From: JADLHS01 sp044225555
GTDB lineage: Bacteria > Verrucomicrobiota > Verrucomicrobiia > Limisphaerales > JADLHS01
Direction of reading: 5' to 3'
Assembly: GCA_044225555.1 (NCBI GenBank)
Contig: JBGAIM010000002.1
Coordinates: 434,001 to 498,000 of the forward strand
Length of the DNA stretch: 64,000 nt
Position numbers and translations under genes: made by a program. Each line of letters opens with the position of its first letter. Position 1 is the first letter of the stretch. Below are positions 9,523-17,936 of this stretch, piece after piece. Below the pieces are notes generated by a model. It was not told the origin of the DNA, did no database searches, and was given only the letters and a program-made list of their open reading frames with translations.

Positions 9523-10016
9523 GGTTTCTCCGCCTTCGATTCATCGAACATGGCTGTTGGCTGCGGACCGGGCTTGGTTTCCACGATTTGCAAATCAAGT
9601 TTGTACCAGCGGCGCTCAATGAGAAAGTGCGTTGGACTGAGCGCCTGACCCGGGCAATCGGCTTGCGCGCCATTCCCAAAGAGGCACTCGAGGTCCGCCG
9701 CGATGTAGCGGCGAATCCATTTGGCCTTGAACGCGCGGCTCGATCGCATGACATGCACCGTGCCATCCGGTTTGATCAACACATCAGCCAGTACGCCGCC
9801 GAAGTTTTCCGTGACGATGAGTCGTTTGCCGTCGTTGGCGCTGAGGGAGAGGTAGCCGTTGAGAGTGAATTGCCTGCCCAAAACGGTGAGCACACCGCGT
9901 TGGGTGAGCATTGCCTCCGCAGGCACGGAATTGGCCGGACGCTGAATCTGACTGTGCGGAGCTGTCGCGCAGCCGGTCAACAACACCAGCGAAAGGAAGA
10001 GCAGTTTATGGCGCAT
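9519..10016 (-). CDS. outer-membrane lipoprotein, ApeN/DUF3261-like
   Basis: 165 aa with a clear signal peptide II: LFLSLVLLTGCATAPHS, lipobox LTGC with Cys15. The mature part is beta-rich and resembles the LolB-like lipoprotein (DUF3261 type) found beside LolA-like and MMPL proteins in aryl-polyene clusters. It overlaps the LolA-like gene by 11 bp and the dehydratase by 4 bp. The likely role is receiving the lipid-like product at the outer membrane. The lipoprotein assignment is direct; the family and role come from context. Confidence 0.8.
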   Translation of the reverse strand: MRHKLLFLSLVLLTGCATAPHSQIQRPANSVPAEAMLTQRGVLTVLGRQFTLNGYLSLSANDGKRLIVTENFGGVLADVLIKPDGTVHVMRSSRAFKAKWIRRYIAADLECLFGNGAQADCPGQALSPTHFLIERRWYKLDLQIVETKPGPQPTAMFDESKAEKP

Positions 10017-10698
10017 CGCTCACCGCCGTTTTGATGGCCGCGACATCCAGCGGTTTGGTCTGGTCAAATGTGCCGGCGGGAAATTTCACGTCGCGTTTCT
10101 CCCGGCGGAAGATGATGCGCGTGAAATCGCCACCCGGTTCGTGCATCACCACTTCGCGTGACGCTGAAAAGTCCGGCTGGAAGATGATTTCGAGCGAAGC
10201 GAGCATGGAGCGGACATTCTCATCCTTTGGCACCATTGTCACCACCGCCACGCTGCCAGTTGAAACTGAGATGGTGAAGTCGCTGGTCAGCGCGTCGAGC
10301 TTGCCCTGGTGCATCAGGGTCATCTGGTCCATCACGCGCTTGAGCATTTGTGGGAAGCCTAGCTTCAACTTCTTCCATGCGCCATCGGCCTTCTCAAATT
10401 GTGCCACGGACTTCTGATTGCCCAGTAGGATGGATTGATATGGGGTTGTGGTTTCCCAGCGAATCTGTCCGGGTCGGTCAATCACCATCACGCCTTCACT
10501 CTTGAGCGGTTCGGCGAACAACTGCAACTGTCGCTCCTGTGCGAACTCGAAATAGACCGATTCAAGCGACGCCATCTTGCGCTGGAGATCATCCAGAATC
10601 GGTCGCGGGTCGGCCACCGGCTGCAAGGCAACATTGGTTTCAGCGGCGTGAACCGATAGCAGAGCAAGGCAGCAGAAAATGACAAACCACTTTTTCAT
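10006..10698 (-). CDS. LolA-like periplasmic lipid carrier (ApeL-like)
   Basis: 230 aa. A Sec signal peptide (residues 1 to about 18, ending SVHAA) precedes a LolA fold: an N-terminal helix (ILDDLQRKMASLESVYFEFAQERQ) followed by beta strands such as GVMVIDRPGQIRWETTTPYQS. Such carriers in aryl-polyene clusters are thought to shuttle the hydrophobic product between the MMPL exporter and an outer-membrane lipoprotein, and both partners are present here. The start overlaps the deacetylase stop (ATGA). Confidence 0.87.
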   Translation of the reverse strand: MKKWFVIFCCLALLSVHAAETNVALQPVADPRPILDDLQRKMASLESVYFEFAQERQLQLFAEPLKSEGVMVIDRPGQIRWETTTPYQSILLGNQKSVAQFEKADGAWKKLKLGFPQMLKRVMDQMTLMHQGKLDALTSDFTISVSTGSVAVVTMVPKDENVRSMLASLEIIFQPDFSASREVVMHEPGGDFTRIIFRREKRDVKFPAGTFDQTKPLDVAAIKTAVSDAP

Positions 10699-11447
10699 TC
10701 CATCAACTTGTCCAGACGAACGACGGTGTAATCTTGTTCGCGTAACTTAGCCAAAAGTAGTTTGACCGTCAGCACCAAACGGTCGGCGGGGATGTTGCCG
10801 TCGTGCAGCAGGATGATCGCACCGTGTTGGAGTCGTGCGGTTACACGCTGGACAATTCGTTCCGGCTCGGTGATACGCGTGTCGAGGCTGCGAATGGTCC
10901 AGCCGAGCACTTTCAGGCCAAGTTTCTTTGCGACGAAGAATGTGAACGGGTTGGATAGTCCCATCGGCGGTCGGAAGTAGTCGGGCGCAACGCCCGTCGC
11001 CGCCGCGACCGCTGCCTGGGTCAACTGCATTTCTTCGCGCAGTCGCCGTGGGCCAAAACAATTGGTCAAATTGCTGTGATGATAGGTGTGATTGCCAAGC
11101 AAGTGACCTTCCCGGTTGATGCGCGCGGTCAGGTCGCGCTCTGGCCCGACTCGCTTGCCGATGCAGAAGAAAGTGGCCGGAACCTTTTCGTTGCGGAGCA
11201 ATTCCAGCAATGCCGGAGTGGAGCGTGCGTCCGGCCCATCATCGAACGTCAAAGCAACTTCACGGCGGGAGTGATTTCCGCGGCAGATGAACGGACCGAA
11301 AAAGCTCAGTTGTGGGAAAGCAACGCCGAGTCCGATTAGAACGGAAAGCAAAGCCAGCACCAGCCAGCACCAGGCGGGTTTGCCGAAAGCGAGGGCGAGT
11401 CCGCAGAGCACAAACGCGAGGATCGCGCAGATGCGGTAGCGGCTCAT
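10695..11447 (-). CDS. polysaccharide deacetylase (NodB/CE4)
   Basis: 250 aa. Two N-terminal membrane segments (about 7-23 and 26-45) are followed by a NodB domain with all motifs intact: TFDDGPD (67-73), the metal His pair in NHTYHH (121-125), RPPMG (R160) and a C-terminal LLHDG. The enzyme removes N-acetyl groups from an amino sugar. Its place between the LolA-like and ketosynthase genes, with 4-bp overlaps on both sides, implies a role in the cluster, perhaps on a sugar or lipid head group added by the GT2 enzyme. That role is inference. Confidence 0.9.
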   Translation of the reverse strand: MSRYRICAILAFVLCGLALAFGKPAWCWLVLALLSVLIGLGVAFPQLSFFGPFICRGNHSRREVALTFDDGPDARSTPALLELLRNEKVPATFFCIGKRVGPERDLTARINREGHLLGNHTYHHSNLTNCFGPRRLREEMQLTQAAVAAATGVAPDYFRPPMGLSNPFTFFVAKKLGLKVLGWTIRSLDTRITEPERIVQRVTARLQHGAIILLHDGNIPADRLVLTVKLLLAKLREQDYTVVRLDKLME

Positions 11448-13630
11448 GGCTCAATGCAGCAAATGGATTTGCCGCCGCGCGGGCAGAGGGTGTAAAGCAG
11501 CGCGCCACGCTGGTTCTGGCGAACCCATTCCACCGCAGCGGCGAAACCAAAAGCCGAGGCCGCGCCAAATTCTCCGCAATCCTGTTTGTAGGTGTGATGT
11601 TCAAGTTTGCGGCCTACCTTTGCGGAAAGTCCGGCAATCACTGTCTGATAATGACTCTCCAATGCCGCCCAACCTCCAGTCCCGCTGAACACGGCGCTCA
11701 CTTTGGACAAATTAACTGCCGCTGAGATCCAATCCATTTCGCGTTCGGGATCGAACGGTCGGCGGTAGCGGCCCAGCCGTATGGCAGTCACGCGAGCGAG
11801 CGGTGCAGTGGTTTTTTCCACTGTTGTGATTTGTGCGAGCATCGCGCCTTCGCCGGGTTTGGTCTGCTCGGACCAGAATCCCCAACGCTTGCCGATGCCA
11901 AGCGGATACTTGTTTAATTCATCCACGCCGCCAACGAGCGCACAATCCGCCTCGGCGCCGGCGAGCTGACACATGCCCTGCCAGAGGGCGCTCTCGAAGG
12001 AAATCTCACCCGCGGTGGGCGCGGAGTTCAGGCCGTGTGCGTTGAGGTCAATCGCGATTTGCGCGGCGGCTGCATTGTGGACCGATCCCGGAAAACGCGC
12101 CGGCATCGGCTCCCGCTCATCCTTGGCGATCCAGTTCTCCAAAACAATCGAGCCTTCATCCAATGAACCAAGCCCCGAGCCTAGGGCGACGGCAACACGC
12201 TGATTGCTGACGGGCGGACAACGACGCGCCGCCAGCAGGGACATTTGAATAATGCGGCTGAGACGGCGCCGTTGATTGGGCGTGAGCGAAGTGGTGTCCA
12301 ACTGGCCGCAGGAATGAACAGACAATTTATCCGGCGGCATCGGTGCTTCGATTTCGCGAATTGTCACTTTGCCTGGACCGGTCATTCCGACACCTGTGAC
12401 GGCGACAGAGATTGGTCCAAGTGGTAGCGTGTGGGGAGCAACTTCAGGCTGGGAAAAAATGAGCGCGGCGTTGTTGCCACCAAAGCCGAACGAGTTGCTC
12501 ATCACGTGCGTGAGCGATGCCGGACGCAAAGCAGCGACGGGCTCAAGGCCGATGGCCGGGTCCATCTGCGAGTAACCAGGATTGGGCGGGAGTTGCTGCC
12601 GTCTCAGCGCTTCAAGACAAACTACAGCTTCAAGCGCACCGCTGGCGGCAAGGGCATGACCGAAAATTCGTTTCGTGCTCGAGAAGGGCGGAATGCGGTC
12701 GCCGAACAAGGTCTTCAGCGCGCGTGCTTCCGCGAGATCATTGTCACGCGTTCCAGTGCCATGAGCGTTGACGTAACCGATGGCATCAGGAGTGAGACTG
12801 GCTTTACGCAATGCGGCTTGCATGGCGGCCAACGCGCCCGCGCCTTCCGGGTGCGGTTGGGTCGCATGATGACCATCGCAACTCGCACCCCAGCCAGTGA
12901 GCCGGGCGAGGATCTTCGCGCCGCGATTTCGCGCCGTTTCTTCATTCTCCAAAATCAACACGGCTGCGCCCTCGCCAAAACTCATCCCGCTGCGTGTAGC
13001 GTCAAAGGGCCGACAGCCCTGCGCATCCACCAACAGGAGCGAATGGAAACCACTCCACGTGGTGCGCGATAAAGAGTCGGTACCGCCCGCCAGCATCACG
13101 TCGGCTTCGCCGGTTTGGATCATCTCGGCCGCGGCAGCGATGGCCAGCGCGCCGGACGAGCACGCGGTTGCCACGGCCATGCTCGGGCCATACAAACCAA
13201 AATGATCAGCGATTACTTCAAGGGCGGAGGCACATTCATGAAAGCGCGTCGGGCGCGGACGCATGATGCCGCGCTTCATGAGATTGATGAGAAATTGCTC
13301 GCTGTCGAATGAGCCACCCACCGAGCAACCCAGCAGGACTCCGGCGCGGTCGGCGTATTCGGGAAGGTTCAGGTTTGCATCACGAATGGCGTCCCGTGCG
13401 GCGAGCCAGCCGAGTTTATCACTGCGGGAGCCGCGCAACGGTGCGCCGAGCTTGACGAGGTCATGGCGGATTTCACCGACGGGAATTTGTCCGTAGCGCG
13501 GAGATTGGAAGAGGCTGAGGGGTTTTAGTCCGCACGCCCCGTCAGCGACGGCCTGCCAGACTTCCGACACATTGCGGCCAGGCGCGGCGACGATGCCGAC
13601 CCCGGTAATGACTGGGAAACGGTCAGCCAC
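11444..13630 (-). CDS. beta-ketoacyl-ACP synthase fused to Cys-less ketosynthase-like domain
   Basis: 728 aa from a GTG start; the TAGTG junction with the ACP stop fixes it. Residues 1 to about 395 are a complete FabF-type ketosynthase: TACSSG (Cys157), NAHGTGT (His290), STKRIFGHA (His325). Residues about 405-728 are a second, shortened thiolase-fold half in which the nucleophile elbow reads SAPTAGEIS, with no Cys and no HGTGT. This resembles a KS plus chain-length-factor pair on one chain. In type II aryl-polyene systems these are usually separate subunits (ApeO/ApeC-like). The partner function of the second half is inferred. Confidence 0.88.
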   Translation of the reverse strand: MADRFPVITGVGIVAAPGRNVSEVWQAVADGACGLKPLSLFQSPRYGQIPVGEIRHDLVKLGAPLRGSRSDKLGWLAARDAIRDANLNLPEYADRAGVLLGCSVGGSFDSEQFLINLMKRGIMRPRPTRFHECASALEVIADHFGLYGPSMAVATACSSGALAIAAAAEMIQTGEADVMLAGGTDSLSRTTWSGFHSLLLVDAQGCRPFDATRSGMSFGEGAAVLILENEETARNRGAKILARLTGWGASCDGHHATQPHPEGAGALAAMQAALRKASLTPDAIGYVNAHGTGTRDNDLAEARALKTLFGDRIPPFSSTKRIFGHALAASGALEAVVCLEALRRQQLPPNPGYSQMDPAIGLEPVAALRPASLTHVMSNSFGFGGNNAALIFSQPEVAPHTLPLGPISVAVTGVGMTGPGKVTIREIEAPMPPDKLSVHSCGQLDTTSLTPNQRRRLSRIIQMSLLAARRCPPVSNQRVAVALGSGLGSLDEGSIVLENWIAKDEREPMPARFPGSVHNAAAAQIAIDLNAHGLNSAPTAGEISFESALWQGMCQLAGAEADCALVGGVDELNKYPLGIGKRWGFWSEQTKPGEGAMLAQITTVEKTTAPLARVTAIRLGRYRRPFDPEREMDWISAAVNLSKVSAVFSGTGGWAALESHYQTVIAGLSAKVGRKLEHHTYKQDCGEFGAASAFGFAAAVEWVRQNQRGALLYTLCPRGGKSICCIEP

Positions 13631-13890
13631 TAGGAAGAAGCTCGCCGGGCATCAATGAAGTCGGCGAGAGTGCGAACGGAACGGAACGCGGGCCGGCCTT
13701 CCTCGATGTCCTTGATGACGATGCCGTAGTTCTTTTCCAGCATCACGACCAGTTCCAACGCATCTATGGAATCCAGACCCAGTCCGGCGCCGAACAGCGG
13801 CGCTTCATCGTCAATTTGTTCCGGCGTGACATCCTGGAGATTCAGAGCCTCGATGATTTTGGATTTCAGTTCCGTCGTTGATGTGGCCAT
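13630..13890 (-). CDS. acyl carrier protein
   Basis: 86 aa from ATG 13890, chosen because it gives a standard ACP length; an upstream in-frame start would add 35 untypical residues. The 4'-phosphopantetheine site is Ser41 in GLDSIDALEL. Acidic helices typical of ACPs follow. It carries the growing polyene chain for the surrounding ketosynthases, ketoreductase and dehydratases. Its stop overlaps the GTG of the ketosynthase by one base. It is the only carrier protein in the window, whereas known aryl-polyene clusters have two, so another may lie left of base 1. Confidence 0.92.
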   Translation of the reverse strand: MATSTTELKSKIIEALNLQDVTPEQIDDEAPLFGAGLGLDSIDALELVVMLEKNYGIVIKDIEEGRPAFRSVRTLADFIDARRASS

Positions 13891-13894
13891 GGAT

Positions 13895-14482
13895 TCACTT
13901 CGTAGAAATTTTCGGGCGGAGGGTAGCACACAACGCCTCCATGTCACGGTCAAATTCCCCCAGTTCACGCGAACCCGGGCCGCCGCGCTGGACAAAAACA
14001 GCGCAACCCTCGGCTGCCGCCGGGAGTGAAATTAGCCCCGCCAGCGTGGATGAAATGACGTTTACCATCACGCAAACACAACCATCTGCCTCGCCTCGGC
14101 GCAGTAGTTCCGCTGCTTCGGGCAATACGTCGGTGCTGTTTCCGACAAAGCAGAGGTTGGGGCCGGTGAGACGGTGGCGGATGGCGATCTCGCCGATGGC
14201 TGCACTCGGGAGTGTGTAGGTGAACAAGGTCGGGCTGGGGCCGCCCGGGTTGTCGCGGCCTTTCCAATACTCGGCGTCGGTGGAAAGCGAACTCGTCTGA
14301 GCTGCAAGGACGATGGCGATACGATCACGGGCAAGCGACTCGAAGCTGTTTGCGAGTGGCTCGACGGCCAGCAGTGCGAGTTGACTCGTCAAATCCATCC
14401 GACCGAAACGCTGCCCGAGGCGGGCATTGGGCAGGTCGGCGTCAGTGACCGTGCTGGCGGAGGTGATGGAGAGTTTACTCAT
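13895..14482 (-). CDS. truncated ketosynthase N-terminal-like protein
   Basis: 195 aa from ATG 14482, which overlaps the upstream ketosynthase stop by 8 bp. It looks like the N-terminal half of a ketosynthase only: the region around GPNLCFVGNSTDVLPEAAEL corresponds to the nucleophile elbow, but Asn replaces the catalytic Cys, and no His motifs are present. Similar short beta-ketoacyl-synthase-like proteins occur in aryl-polyene and flexirubin clusters with no assigned chemistry. It may be a structural or chain-length subunit. It ends 5 bp before the ACP start. Confidence 0.78.
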   Translation of the reverse strand: MSKLSITSASTVTDADLPNARLGQRFGRMDLTSQLALLAVEPLANSFESLARDRIAIVLAAQTSSLSTDAEYWKGRDNPGGPSPTLFTYTLPSAAIGEIAIRHRLTGPNLCFVGNSTDVLPEAAELLRRGEADGCVCVMVNVISSTLAGLISLPAAAEGCAVFVQRGGPGSRELGEFDRDMEALCATLRPKISTK

Positions 14483-15629
14483 GGCTGAGAACGAGCGCCC
14501 CGTTCGCGCCGCCGAAACCGGTGTTGAGTTTGAGAACATGCTTCAGCCGAGTGGCGGGGCGCGGCGCTTTCAGCAAGCTGGCCGGAGCCCCGTCGGCCAC
14601 GTTGCTCAGTCGCGGTGTGCCGGGTAGAAATTTATCCTGCATCGCGACTGCACAAGCGATGGTTTCCACCACGCCGGCAGCCCCGAGCGTGTGGCCTAAC
14701 ATGCCTTTGAGTCCGCTGACTGGCGGGCAGTTTTCGCCGAAGACCGTGCGCAGGGCGGCGGATTCCATGGCGTCGTTGTAGGGCGTGCCGGTGCCGTGGA
14801 CGTTGATGTAATTAATGTCGGTAGGAGTAAGCTGTGTTGAACTCAAGGCGGCGCGAATGGCTTGGGCGAGGCCGGAGCCGTCGCGTGAAGGGCCGGTCAT
14901 GTGATTGGCATCGTTGCTCGAACCCCAGCCGTGAATCTTGATCGCATTCGCGGCTGCGAGGTCGCCGCGCACGAGCACAATGGCCGCGCCAGCCTCACCG
15001 GGAGTCAGCCCGCAGCGGTCACGGTCAAACGGACGACAGCCAAGCGGATCAATGGCTTTCAATGCGGTGAAACCCGCCATGACAAAAGCAGACAAGTGAT
15101 CCACGCCCACGACGAATACCGCGTCGGCCGCGCCGCGTTGAATCAATTTGGCGCCCTGCATCACGGCGATGAGCCCGGAGACGCAGGCGACAGAGATGGT
15201 TTGCACGGGACCGCCTACTCCGACTTCAGCAGCAAGGTCGGCGGCGAGAAAATCCGGTTGCAAATGACGGCGGGCAGCGTCGGAGCAGGGGCGGCTATCA
15301 GACAAACGTTCCAACGCTTCGATGTTCGCTTTGGTCGTGGAGAGTACGAGGCTGGTGCGGTCGGCGGGAAGGCTTGCGAGTGTGGCTCGAGCGTCGGTGC
15401 GAGCTTCATTTAACGCCGTCGAGGCGAGTTGATGCGCTGGATCATCGTCGAGTTTTGCTTCATCCAGCGCGGCGCCAACGATGGTGGATTGAAAGCGCGG
15501 GCCATTGAATCGAGGCGCGGGGCGGAGACCGCTGGTGTTTGATTGCAACGCGGCGCGCAGTGATGTGACGCCGTTGCCCACGGCGGAGATCACGCCACAC
15601 CCGGCAATTGCCACTGACGGTTCAGGCAT
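14475..15629 (-). CDS. beta-ketoacyl-ACP synthase (ApeO/ApeR-like)
   Basis: 384 aa, full-length ketosynthase with an intact triad: Cys149 in ISVACVSG, His278 in NVHGTGT and His313 in LKGMLGHT. It would catalyse decarboxylative Claisen condensation of malonyl-ACP with the polyene chain. VACVSG rather than TACSSG at the nucleophile sets it apart from the paralogous ketosynthase at 11444-13630, consistent with division between starter and elongation steps. It overlaps the dehydratase upstream and the truncated ketosynthase-like gene downstream by 8 bp each. Confidence 0.9.
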   Translation of the reverse strand: MPEPSVAIAGCGVISAVGNGVTSLRAALQSNTSGLRPAPRFNGPRFQSTIVGAALDEAKLDDDPAHQLASTALNEARTDARATLASLPADRTSLVLSTTKANIEALERLSDSRPCSDAARRHLQPDFLAADLAAEVGVGGPVQTISVACVSGLIAVMQGAKLIQRGAADAVFVVGVDHLSAFVMAGFTALKAIDPLGCRPFDRDRCGLTPGEAGAAIVLVRGDLAAANAIKIHGWGSSNDANHMTGPSRDGSGLAQAIRAALSSTQLTPTDINYINVHGTGTPYNDAMESAALRTVFGENCPPVSGLKGMLGHTLGAAGVVETIACAVAMQDKFLPGTPRLSNVADGAPASLLKAPRPATRLKHVLKLNTGFGGANGALVLSHE

Positions 15630-16038
15630 ACAAAGACAGTTCCCCCGTGGCGATAGTTTGGCCCGCGCACGAGATGGTGCTCGAAATCATTAGCATGGGA
15701 CCGAGCCGTTTCAACTCACGAACGTGGATGGTCAGCGTCTGATCGAGTGACGCGTGCGCGAGGATTTTGAAATTGGAGACAGCGGCCAACATGCCTTTAT
15801 TGGTGGCAGCAGACTCGCCGCCGGCGCGCATTCGTTGCCCGAGCGCAGCCGCAACGGTTTGGGCGACACATTCGACCAGCGCAGTCTCGGTGATTTCTCC
15901 ATTGGTGACGGCAAAGTGGTCGGCTGTGAAGCGCGCCGTCGCGGTGGCGGTGGTTTCCGTGCAATCGGTGAGCGCATCAATCCAACGCATCGGCGCGCGA
16001 TGCGGGATGAGTTCTTCGATGGCCGGATGGGAATTCAA
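15622..16038 (-). CDS. hotdog-fold 3-hydroxyacyl-ACP dehydratase (ApeP-like)
   Basis: 138 aa. The N-terminus HPAIEELIPHRAPMRWIDAL matches the LIPHRPPM-type motif of ApeP/FabZ-like dehydratases (His13), and ETALVECVAQTVAAALG is the expected helix. It probably works with the other hotdog protein (9148-9522); known ApeI and ApeP form a heterodimer. ATGA overlap with the acyltransferase upstream. Substrate assignment is by context. Confidence 0.82.
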   Translation of the reverse strand: MNSHPAIEELIPHRAPMRWIDALTDCTETTATATARFTADHFAVTNGEITETALVECVAQTVAAALGQRMRAGGESAATNKGMLAAVSNFKILAHASLDQTLTIHVRELKRLGPMLMISSTISCAGQTIATGELSLYA

Positions 16039-17027
16039 GGCGTGGTCTGGGGAGCGTGAGGCGTGGCCATGACCGTTGGTTTGGCCGGATGCACCGGGGG
16101 ATTCGATGAGGCCGACAGTTCATCCCAAAATGGAAAGAAGTTATACCATTGAAGCGGGTCGCGTTTGACGACGGATTCGAGATTGGCGGCGAACTGCGCG
16201 GCGCACTGGCGGAGATGGGCGTCACGTTGATGATGCGGCGGATGATAGGGGCGCAATGCCGGGAAGCCGTAGAACTGATAATGACCGCCGCGTTGACGGA
16301 GGCTGAAGACTTCGACGAGTGGCGAGCCGGCAATGGCAGCGAGCACATACGCTCCCACGGGAAACGCCGCTGTGCTGCCGAGAAATGGCACTTTGGCGGT
16401 TGGACTTCCATAGGGGCGGTCGCCGAGCATGGCGACGATTTCACCACGGCGCAGTGCGGCCACCAACGGAATGGCGTCAGTCGGCGAACCCGTGATGGGA
16501 ATCATTTGGAACTTCTGTTTGGTCTGGGCGCGATTGAGCAGCGCGCGAATCTCCGGGGCTTCGTTATCAAAGCCGGTAACGTTGACCGGCACATCAATGC
16601 GCGAGAGCAACTGGCCGGCGACTTCCCAATTGCCAACGTGAGCGGTGAGCAGCAACACGCCTTTGCCTTCGGCGGCGGCGTCACGGAGATTTTGTTCGCC
16701 ATCGAAGGCGAAGGAGAAATGCTTGGTGTCGCCGGCGAGGACGGCGATGCGATCAATCAACGCGCGACCAAAGGAGTAGAAATGTTTGAAGACCAGCCAG
16801 CGTCGTTTCCACCAGGGTTGCGGGCCGAAGACGCGGCGATGGAAATCCGTCGTGGCCGGCACGTCAGGCGAAGCGAAGGAGAAATAGATCGCGGGCGGAA
16901 CGAGCAGCACGTAGGTGAAGTGAAGGCCGAACACGCGCAGCACCGTGAGGAAAAACCAAATGCCCCGGCGGCCCCCGCGAAGTTTGCCGGTGCCGGACCA
17001 GTGCTTGGTTTGGGAGGCGGCGGGCAT
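16035..17027 (-). CDS. LpxL/HtrB-type acyltransferase (ApeD-like)
   Basis: 330 aa. One N-terminal membrane segment (about 24-50) and a lysophospholipid acyltransferase core with TAHVGNWEVAG (H130-x4-E135) and GDRPYGSPTAKVPFLG, both typical of the lipid A biosynthesis acyltransferase family. In aryl-polyene clusters a member of this family is thought to transfer the polyene from ACP to its lipid anchor. The C-terminal 30 residues are Pro-rich and probably disordered. It is the first gene of the overlapping minus-strand run, preceded by a 131-bp gap. Confidence 0.87.
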   Translation of the reverse strand: MPAASQTKHWSGTGKLRGGRRGIWFFLTVLRVFGLHFTYVLLVPPAIYFSFASPDVPATTDFHRRVFGPQPWWKRRWLVFKHFYSFGRALIDRIAVLAGDTKHFSFAFDGEQNLRDAAAEGKGVLLLTAHVGNWEVAGQLLSRIDVPVNVTGFDNEAPEIRALLNRAQTKQKFQMIPITGSPTDAIPLVAALRRGEIVAMLGDRPYGSPTAKVPFLGSTAAFPVGAYVLAAIAGSPLVEVFSLRQRGGHYQFYGFPALRPYHPPHHQRDAHLRQCAAQFAANLESVVKRDPLQWYNFFPFWDELSASSNPPVHPAKPTVMATPHAPQTTP

Positions 17028-17112
17028 GTCAGTAAAAGGTGGGGGAAACCTGCAACGCCCAACATTTCACGTTCAACATCCAGCGGCTGGCAATCGTCCC
17101 TGCCGGTTTCGG

Positions 17113-17151
17113 TGAGCGTTGGGCGTTGAATGTTGAATGTTGAATGTTCAC
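17113..17151. repeat. 7-bp tandem repeat (GTTGAAT x3) in an inverted context
   Basis: Three exact copies of GTTGAAT at 17125-17145 lie between the ketoreductase and acyltransferase genes. A partly complementary stretch (CAACATTTCACGTTCAACAT) lies about 60 bp upstream, so the gap could fold into a loose hairpin. No gene is supported here; a 72-residue open frame over it contains the repeat translation and looks spurious. Confidence 0.6.
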
Positions 17152-17158
17152 GATCGCA

Positions 17159-17887
17159 TCAGGTGTAAACGCCGCCATTGATATTGAGCACGGCCCCGGT
17201 GATGTAGGAAGCGGAATCGGAGCAAAGAAAAACCGCGGCCGCCGCAACTTCCTCCGGCTTGCCGAGGCGACCAGCAGGAATCTGTGCCATGACCTGCTCG
17301 CGTGGCAGGCCTTCGGTCATTTCGGTTTCGATGAATCCGGGTGTGAGGACGTTGACGGTGACGCCGCGTTTGGCAACTTCGCGGGCAAGCGCTTTCGAGG
17401 CGCCGATGAGTCCAGCCTTGGCGGCGGAATAATTCGTTTGTCCCTCGACGCCGGTCTGGCCGGCGGTGGAGGCGATGCTGACGATGCGCCCGCGCCGTTG
17501 CATGGCCATGGCTTTGGCGACCGGTTTGGTGACGTTGAAGAAGCTGTTTAGGTTGGTGGCAATGACCTCCGCCCATTGTTCGGGAGTCATGAATACGAGC
17601 AGCGAATCGTGGCGAACCCCGGCGTTGTTGACGAGCACGTCAATGCGCTTGTGCTGTTGGAGAACAGCCGCAATGGCTTGTTCGCAAGCAACCGTGTCGG
17701 CAACGTTGAAAGGGCATAATTCACCGCTGCCGCCCGCCCGTTGAATCAAGGCCAAGGTTTCTTCCGCCTCCGGTTGCCGGCTGCGGAAGTTGAGCAAAAC
17801 ATGATGGCCGCTGGCTGCCAGTGCCGTCGCGACCGCCCGGCCAATTCCCCGGCTTGCCCCTGTGACCAAAGCGACTCGTTTGTCCAT
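17159..17887 (-). CDS. 3-oxoacyl-ACP reductase, FabG-like (ApeQ-like)
   Basis: 242 aa short-chain dehydrogenase. The NADP-binding motif TGASRGIG (9-16) and the catalytic Ser140, Tyr153 and Lys157 (YSAAK) are all present, as is the terminal GAVLNINGGVYT. It would reduce the 3-ketoacyl-ACP made by the ketosynthases before dehydration. It lies at the upstream end of the minus-strand cluster arm, separated by 131 bp from the acyltransferase gene. The family is certain; the pathway role is from context. Confidence 0.92.
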   Translation of the reverse strand: MDKRVALVTGASRGIGRAVATALAASGHHVLLNFRSRQPEAEETLALIQRAGGSGELCPFNVADTVACEQAIAAVLQQHKRIDVLVNNAGVRHDSLLVFMTPEQWAEVIATNLNSFFNVTKPVAKAMAMQRRGRIVSIASTAGQTGVEGQTNYSAAKAGLIGASKALAREVAKRGVTVNVLTPGFIETEMTEGLPREQVMAQIPAGRLGKPEEVAAAAVFLCSDSASYITGAVLNINGGVYT

Positions 17888-17936
17888 TTACGGCCTGACT
17901 GCGGCGGAACCCGCGCGAGTATTTTCCCGTGCTGAT

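Noticed and set aside
17029..17247. 72-codon minus-strand frame over the intergenic repeat
   Set aside because: Its sequence simply translates the GTTGAAT repeats and overlaps the ketoreductase end; no start context or homology.
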